Of a stretch of DNA of 64,000 nt, positions 58,456 through 64,000 are shown in pieces. Both the position numbers and the translations under genes were made by a program. Origin of the DNA: Gymnothorax reevesii (Eukaryota > Chordata > Actinopteri > Anguilliformes > Muraenidae); contig CM056578.1 of NCBI GenBank assembly GCA_029721435.1, positions 14,954,411-15,018,410 of the forward strand, read 5' to 3'. Under the pieces are notes generated by a model. It did not search any database. It worked only from the letters and a program-made list of their open reading frames with translations, and was not told the origin of the DNA. Positions within the stretch are counted from its first letter, which is position 1, and each line of letters begins with the position of its first letter.

Positions 58456-59619
58456 TTATAGCTTTTTAACCAAAGCTCCCAACAGGCTTACAACAGTATT
58501 GAATCAGGCATAGCGTTGCTATGCAAAGAAATCACTATTTTTCATCATTAACAAGGCTCAAAGTAGCTCCACACTTCATCAGTAGAATTCCGTGGGCCCT
58601 GACATTTAAAATGAGGCACTGAGAACTGCACAGGTAGTTTATTAAAAAAGACTATTTATGCAAACAGTACCTCGAGGTAGTTTCCATTTGCCTCCATCTT
58701 GAAAGTTATGATAATTGATGAGCACAAACGAATAGGAAGGATAGGGGAACAGATTGCAATATATTCGTTCGTGCTCATCAACAGACTTGTTGTAACTTTC
58801 AAGATGGAGGCGACTGGAAACTATGAGGTACTGTTTGCGTAAATAGTCTTTTTTAATATACTACCTGTGCATTTTCAAAGTTCTCAGGGCCTCATTTTAA
58901 ACGTCAGGGCCCTCGGAATTCTACCGAGCTTCGGGAGCTTCAGCTAAAAAGTTTTATATTTCGAAATGTTGTATGCATATGGAGGTGGGGTATTCGACAA
59001 AGATTAGTCTTCGTTATCATGTTTCAATACACCCCAAGTCAATTTCACACCGGAATTCTGCTTTAAGGATCTTGTTGTTTCTCTTACCATCCTCCTCAAT
59101 ATACAGGAGGGGCAAACTACAGTTGCATCCTCTGCTTAAAGTTGACAACAGTTCCATATCTTCGGAATTTGTTAAATAATTTCCCTGACAGTGCGCAGTG
59201 GCATATTCTGTTTGTGGGGATACTGCATGGCGTTCCCTCATTTTTATGCCCTTGTGAAACAGGAAGTGATGTAATGGCTCAATATAGTTCCTTTCCACTT
59301 AGATGGCCTAAAATTTAAGTAAGTGAAATTTACTACCTGGATTAATTTTGGTGGGTTATATTTACAATAACCTTCAAGGGTGCCATTAATTGTAAAACCT
59401 TGATTTGGATGAAATTCATTTTTAATTTCAATCAGGGATTTTTTGGTTGGTTCCTTTGGAACATTAATATCATGCAGTATTTCTCACATGTTGGTATTTA
59501 GAGTTTCATTTTTAAGGTATTTGTTGTGCATTGCCAGTTAGGGGTGCGAATACAATGCTGGTTAAAAATTTAGTTTGACTCCTTGAACAGTAATGAGCAT
59601 GATACCCCAATTAATCGAT

Positions 59620-59859
59620 TAAATGATTTATTTACTTTTTTTCTAGATTCAACAGTACAATACCTTATTTCAATAAATCCTACAAAACTAGGCACAGTTT
59701 CATCACTGAATATTCCAATAAAATTATTTAAATTATCTGCAAACAGCATTTTAATTAGTTTACTGGCAACATAAATAAGTTCAAAAATAGTGACTCAAAT
59801 GAAAACAATCTCAGCGTAGGATCTGAATAAATAAAGGGAAGCAGGAGATGGTTGAAGCT
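59620..59859 (-). promoter_or_regulatory. Cytokine 3' UTR: AU-rich elements and poly(A) signal
   Basis: On the - strand downstream of the stop codon, ATTTA motifs occur at 59828-59832, 59772-59776, 59729-59733, 59674-59678 and near 59619-59624. AATAAA occurs at 59627-59632. ATTTA elements are typical of unstable cytokine mRNAs; AT-rich DNA alone would also give some. Confidence 0.5.
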
Positions 59860-59958
59860 TCATTGACGGTTGAAACTGGTCTTTTGAATGCAGAAGCGGA
59901 GGTGCCTCAGAACGTCCGATAGTGGGATCTCAGTGTGCGCTTCAACATGGCACCTGCC
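59860..59958 (-). CDS. il4/13: il4/13 exon 4
   Basis: The acceptor CTTTTTCAG precedes 59958. The 32 codons and TGA contain GRCHVEA, then PLSDVLRHLRFCIQK, the amphipathic last helix with the final cysteine. Confidence 0.75.
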   Translation of the reverse strand, partial: GRCHVEAHTEIPLSDVLRHLRFCIQKTSFNRQ

Positions 59959-61139
59959 CTGAAAAAGAAATGCAGCACTGCTTTTAGTATCAAAAGAGTA
60001 GAGGGGGACTGCAGATGCCATTGCAACGCTATATGTTGCTCAGTTTAGCAGGTCCCCCAATTTTTTATCCAACTATTGGTGAGGCCAATGCCCTCTGGAG
60101 GAATGTGAGGTTAGGAACCCCGCTCAAGGGTCCAACAGCCACAGTGATCTTGCTTTGGGTAAAATAGGGCCAAACCTTCCATCAAGCTACACGGTCCATG
60201 TCAAGCATCTTAGCAACCAGATTACAGGCCAGCAGACCATAGGCCACTGTCTCCATCAGCGTTATTTATTTGCTCTTGAATTCTGCACCCAATAACAAAT
60301 AGGTTTTTTGGAATTTTTTTTTCTCTCCCCGATTTAGTATTTTAGAACTTTATTGCTTTAAAATATCAGCAATGATAATAAAATCATAAATGGAATGCTT
60401 ACTGTAGTTGCAGTCATTGTAATTATATGTTTGTGACCTTTTACCTTTAAATCCCCTCAACAGTGGATTACGGAAACCTATCAAAATAAGTCCTACTATG
60501 AAGCAGAAAATGTGATGCAGCAGATGTGATGCGTTATTAAGTTAACAGGGTAAGTTCTCAGAGAAAACCCAGAACCATCCCAAACGTGACTAGCAGACAG
60601 AAGTGGAAAAAAAAACAATAAAAAAAGCAAATATGGACAGAGTATTCTCAAATAAGTACCGTAGTAATCTTGGATACTCACTTTATAGTGCTTGTTATAC
60701 TCCATCAGCTGCCGAATAAGCTTCCCCTTTTCTCCGAGTCCTGAGTGGCTTACGTTGGATAAAACTTTCTGCACTTTGCAGAAATCTTCAGTCTGTGTAC
60801 AAAGGCAGAATGAAAAAATATCAGAAACAAACTTTCATTTTCATAAAAAAGCAATGAGACTGTATGAGAAAGGAAACAGGGTTTTGTAATCACCATGCCC
60901 TCAGGCAACATGCCCATCTGCAGATGTTCCATTGGCTGTTAACAGCCTTTCCATCATTCTGACCGTAACATGCACTATATACTGAGAATACTGCGTATAC
61001 TTTACCTTGCAGTTTTTCTCATCCATCACCTTTGGTATCATCGGATTTTTGTGGCTCTGGGAGAAATAAAAGGAAGTGAACATTCATTTAATAGATTTCA
61101 ACAACTCAACAATTTGTCGATTAAGAAAGCAGTCCTACT

Positions 61140-61183
<44 letters not shown>

Positions 61184-61751
61184 AAAGGCTATTTTGTGGT
61201 TAAGGGCCTTGCTTAAGGGCTCAGCAACTGAGTTCTTGTATCCTGATACCAAGTAAAAACCGAAAGCCCACAGAGGGCTCAAATCCGGCAGCTCTGTTGC
61301 TTCCGCTCAAGCAGCCCCCAAACCAAGGTTAACCTGAAACTCACAGCTAAATCTACGGGTCCAAAATTGGCCGATTAAAAAAAAAAAAATCCAAAATTGG
61401 CTGATAGCCCAGTGGCTAAGGCTGGTGGTTCAAGCACCTGTGAAGACCCAGTTCCATCAGAGCAGCTTCTCTGCTAATCAAGGCATTTAACCCCATAATG
61501 CCCCAGGAGGAATTCACCGGTACTTTGCAAAATGACCTGTAAGTTGCTCTTGATGAAAAAAACATCAACTAAATAATACTCACCATCTGAGAATTGTTAA
61601 AGGACTCAAGGGTCTTCAACATTTCCTCCAGAAGTTGCTGTCTCGCATTGGTAGCGTTTTTGGTCGCAGGATTATGCGACCTCATAGGTGTGGCGTTAAT
61701 GAATGTGAAAAGAGTAGCAAACAGGCAAGAACTGATCGTCAAGGCCTTCAT
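59860..61751 (-). CDS. il4/13: IL-4/IL-13-type short-chain cytokine, complete four-exon gene
   Basis: Exons 61751-61584, 61056-61006, 60792-60682 and 59958-59860 (TGA) join in phase 0 throughout into 142 aa. Residues 1-20 (MKALTISSCLFATLFTFINA) form a signal peptide. Helix A follows (ARQQLLEEMLKTLESF), then a short exon 2 with NCK, exon 3 beginning TEDFCKVQKVL, and a C-terminal helix (PLSDVLRHLRFCIQK). The secreted part has four cysteines (72, 78, 113, 133) and several N-glycosylation sites. Length, four phase-0 exons with a tiny second one, and an FC motif at the start of exon 3 fit fish IL-4/13, the type-2 cytokine acting through class I receptors on lymphocytes and macrophages. Linkage with rbm27-pou4f3 fits human 5q31-q32. 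Sequence identity in this family is low, so IL-2/15/21 or IL-3/5/CSF2 relatives are the alternatives. Paralogue A or B was not decided. Confidence 0.72.
60682..60792 (-). CDS. il4/13: il4/13 exon 3
   Basis: The acceptor CTTTGTACACAG and donor GTGAGT frame 37 codons: TEDFCKVQKVL, an N-glycosylation site NVS, then EKGKLIRQLMEYNKHYK. An antisense-free frame continues into the intron, but the donor is canonical. Confidence 0.78.
61006..61056 (-). CDS. il4/13: il4/13 exon 2
   Basis: The acceptor TTTCTCCCAG and donor GTAAAG frame 17 codons, SHKNPMIPKVMDEKNCK. A second exon this small is usual in IL-4/IL-13 genes. Confidence 0.76.
61141..61181. repeat. (GA)n microsatellite in il4/13 intron 1
   Basis: About 40 bp of GA units with one CA interruption near the left end. 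Confidence 0.92.
61200..61330. repeat. Dispersed fish repeat fragment in il4/13 intron 1
   Basis: TTAAGGGCCTTGCTTAAGGG and GAGGGCTCAAATCCGGC follow the wording of a repeat very common in fish genomes. Only a fragment is present. Confidence 0.5.
61400..61577 (+). mobile_element. SINE in il4/13 intron 1
   Basis: The head GCCCAGTGGCTAAGGCTGG is followed by CATTTAACCCCATAATGCCC and the tail CTGTAAGTTGCTCTTGATGA, a version of the fish SINE end TGTAAGTCGCTTTGGATAAA. It is antisense to the gene and ends six bases before the exon 1 donor. Confidence 0.7.
61584..61751 (-). CDS. il4/13: il4/13 exon 1
   Basis: The ATG at 61751 is chosen over an in-frame upstream ATG at 61778 because it gives a compact signal peptide. 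Donor GTGAGTA at 61583. 56 codons covering signal peptide and helix A. Confidence 0.78.
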
Positions 61752-61840
61752 GATGAGAGTCACCTGACAAAGGAGCAATGAGAAGAGAGAAGATTGCCGG
61801 AAGATGAGCAGATGGCTTCTTCGTCTGAGAAATTCACCGC

Positions 61841-61848
61841 TATTTATG
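61841..61848 (-). promoter_or_regulatory. TATA-like box of il4/13
   Basis: CATAAATA on the - strand about 95 bp upstream of the start codon, which would give a 5' UTR of about 65 bases. Spacing and position fit; no experimental support. Confidence 0.5.
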
Positions 61849-61859
61849 CGCTAGGCTAG

Positions 61860-63586
61860 TCAGATATGCTGACACGTAAAGGATCTTCATGACAAATTCA
61901 GAGATGTGGTTATGATAACACTCCGTTGGCTGCAATTGCGATTGCGGAGCTCAGAAAGATGAGAATAACCACAAAACAGCAAAGGTAAAATGTTCCAACA
62001 TTACAAGACAAGCATGCACTCATTGGCACCCTCTGATAAAGAGAAGGAAAACGGCACACACTGTCTTATCTTTTTACTTAACACATTTTTCAGACAGCCG
62101 CTTGAAAATATCATCAATTAATTACTTGATAAAAGGAAAGGCATGAGTTCCATTTATGAATGCAGACACTGCCAGAATTTCATCTGACGCAGCATATGTA
62201 CAACATGACACATATGTTGTTCACTGCCACACCAGCCATATTACATCAGTTTCATTCTCAGGTGTTTGGAGAGTTTAATAAATCGTAGGACACAGAACAA
62301 TTAGAGGTCCAGCGCATCTCGGTCTCTCAGTTTCCAGTACCTTTCAATACCTGTTTTTAACTCCATTGTGGTGATAATAACATTTGACAATAAACATTAT
62401 TCTGATAGACTGATTACAGCATACATTTGGGTGTGCCTGCTTCCTACGGTTCCAAATATGAGTCAAAAGTTCCTATTTATTCAATTTTGTCGTAAAAAAA
62501 AGACATAGTGTTGTTTAAATGTTCCTAGAGAGCAAAACCCTGTGTGATGTCGGTAACATGCTTAATGAGAAATTAATGGAAAATGGCACTCTGGTAAATT
62601 TGAACACCTGACCAAAGACAGCCATCCATAAGCCATCAGGAGAAACAATTACTGTATTCATACTGGCTCTCTGATTGAATTGACACCATATCCATAGCCT
62701 CTCCTTGCAAACTGGAGATATTATTGCATCCATTTAGTCAGCTGAGCTACACAACCACCTCTACTCCTCATGAAGGTACACTATGATCCAGTGTAAAAAA
62801 GTTCTGATAGCGGTGACATCATTGAAGACCTCAAGACACTGAAGACTTCCAGAGGAATGAAGCAAACCTCTCTGCAATTATGAAACAACTGGTGTCAGGC
62901 CCACCCTTTACACATGTTGAACTTTGACCTACTTTTCCTAAATTCAATTGGCATCTATTCTGGGTCAGTGGCAATCCCTAATCCGAATTTGGGGTGAATC
63001 TGGCCATTAGTTTTGCTGCTAAAGTGTTCACAAAGAAGCAAACAAACAAACCGACCCAAAAACAATACCCCTACCTTCCCCTATTGGGGTGGGGCGGGGT
63101 AATAGAGACATGGGCTGCTGACGGAAAGTCTTAAACAAGACAGGACCTAAATAAGATACCAACTGAAATCACTCAAAAGTTATGAGCTCAGTATCAGAGC
63201 ACACAGTAATGTATCAACTTCATCTAATTGCCCAAACGAAGGATGGTGGTACTTTCTGAGTTCAAATTAGGGCACATCATAGTGCAGTCCATAATAAGTT
63301 GGACAGTGACAAGATTCTTGCTTGCAGACGCTGTGATCTTGCACATTAGAGTCAAAACAGCATCTGGATAGCAGGGTCCGCAAAATTTCTTGAACTTCCT
63401 AAAGTTCAATGTCTCCCAAGTGGTAATGCTGGCGTTATGGGATTTTTTTAGTGGTGTGCCTTGAGCCTCTGACCCTTAATATCATAATTGCTTTCAAGCT
63501 GTTCCTGATTAATATCGCTTGATTAATAATCACACAATTTATTTAATTATTTATCAAGAAAAATATGTAAGCCAGTAGTTATTTAG
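61860..63586. other. Upstream of il4/13; no gene recognised
   Basis: Contains a possible GATA-type word (TTATGATAAC near 61910) upstream of the cytokine promoter. A fish repeat at about 62900-63070 (AAACAAACAAACCGACC) resembles 33899-34030. No coding similarity. Confidence 0.4.
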
Positions 63587-64000
63587 TGTTATGATTCTGA
63601 TCTGCCTCGCTTTGTTTTGATGCTCTGTCTGTTTTGGTTTTGGATTTCTGCTATGTCTGACTATTCTTTGATATGTGTATTGTGATTTGGTAACCTAGAT
63701 TTGTTCTCGTATTGTCTTAGTTTAGTCTTTCCATGTTTTACATTTTACCATAGTTTCATTCCAGTCCATGTTTCGCTTTCTACCATGCATTGCACTTTGT
63801 CTCCCCCTGTCTGGTCTCTTGTCTTGTCATTGCTCACAGCTACGGTATTGCGTGTCACTCTTCGGGTGATTTAATGGTTTCTGGATTTCAACCATTCCTT
63901 CCAATCTCGTTTACTTCCTTCGCCTAACTTTTCCATTTTACTAACCTTTACTACCAGTTAATGGTTTTCGCTACAGTTAGTAACACAAACTAACATTGTA
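63587..64000. mobile_element. LTR-like repeat, cut by the window end
   Basis: Starts TGTTATGATTCTGATCTGCC and shares CATGCATTGCACTTTGTCTC, TTCAACCATTCCTTCCAATC and ACTAAC motifs (63940, 63989) with the repeats at 31120-32885 and 35543-36768. Confidence 0.65.

Larger units (their letters stand above)
56878..59062. mobile_element. TTAA-target foldback element (middle level)
   Basis: The ends AGGAGAATTCCAGTG and (inverted) AGCAGAATTCCGGTG continue as nearly matching arms. TTAA flanks both sides (56874-56877, 59063-59066). Removing it and one TTAA rejoins the outer transposase frame. Apart from the inner Tc1 it is about 715 bp and almost wholly palindromic: right-arm 58770-59062 pairs with 56878-56985 plus 58456-58690. 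TTAA with AGG-type ends is compatible with piggyBac or Kolobok. Confidence 0.82.
55896..59560 (-). mobile_element. Outer Tc1-type transposon of a three-level nest
   Basis: Transposase pieces lie on both sides of an insertion: GKRNNKIL-type sequence at 59063-59110 continues as SLRITVKELQALVAPWGNQV at 56877 and below. Then come [36 protein letters not shown] and SPTDKLW (Asp where Glu is usual), with frameshifts. The left end has ATTACTGGCACCGCTGG; the right end is decayed, so boundaries are approximate. Confidence 0.75.

Noticed and set aside
59860..61751. Assignment as IL-2, IL-15, IL-21 or an IL-3/IL-5/CSF2 relative
   Set aside because: Not excluded, but the tiny exon 2, the FC motif at the start of exon 3, the cysteine layout and the 5q31-q32-like setting fit IL-4/13 better.

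Overview
The window reads as nuclear DNA of a ray-finned (most likely teleost) fish. Three intron-containing vertebrate genes sit in long AT-rich, repeat-filled sequence with Tc1-type transposons, tRNA-derived SINEs, several LINE families, LTRs and MITE-like elements of kinds common in fish. No bacterial-type operons, CRISPR arrays or free-standing RNA genes were seen.

Three genes are supported. (1) The 3' part of an RBM26/RBM27-type RNA-binding protein gene, called rbm27, on the + strand at 2928-8393: six exons covering RRM1, a coiled coil and the acidic ESRSWRK tail. RRM2 appears to be missing beyond its first strand, and the last exon carries a nine-unit 30-bp coding minisatellite. (2) A complete two-exon pou4f3 (Brn3c) on the + strand at 17866-19233, predicted 334 aa. 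(3) A complete four-exon, all-phase-0 short-chain cytokine of IL-4/IL-13 type on the - strand, 61751-59860, predicted 142 aa, with a TATA-like box and several ATTTA motifs in the 3' UTR. RBM27 and POU4F3 are neighbours in the same order and orientation on human 5q32, and the type-2 cytokine cluster is at 5q31, so the window looks like a piece of the fish counterpart of human 5q31-q32.

Layout: 1-2.9 kb, MITE-like element and intron; 2.9-8.4 kb, rbm27; 8.6-15.2 kb, Ty3/gypsy debris, a 1.58-kb Tc1 element and a SINE; 15.4-23.3 kb, a repeat-poor island around pou4f3; 23.5-33.1 kb, MITE, LINE and LTR insertions including a solo LTR inside a LINE; 35.5-36.8 kb, a 1.2-kb solo LTR; 37.3-38.9 kb, a nearly intact Tc1; 39.5-48 kb, a piggyBac-like MITE, a tandem repeat and LINE pieces; 48.3-54 kb, two inverted MITE copies around a 441-bp-arm palindrome and two Tc1 relics; 55.9-59.5 kb, a three-level nest of transposons; 59.8-61.85 kb, the cytokine gene; from 63.6 kb, another LTR entering from the right edge.

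The three genes do not form a pathway: one is an RNA-processing factor, one a sensory-neuron/hair-cell transcription factor, one an immune cytokine. No convincing new biological system was found. The most useful leads are the rbm27 tail minisatellite whose units repeat a splice-acceptor-like end, the apparent RRM2 loss, the linked cytokine, the very young long palindrome at 49-50 kb, and the clean nested insertions. Exon boundaries and identity counts were worked out by hand.
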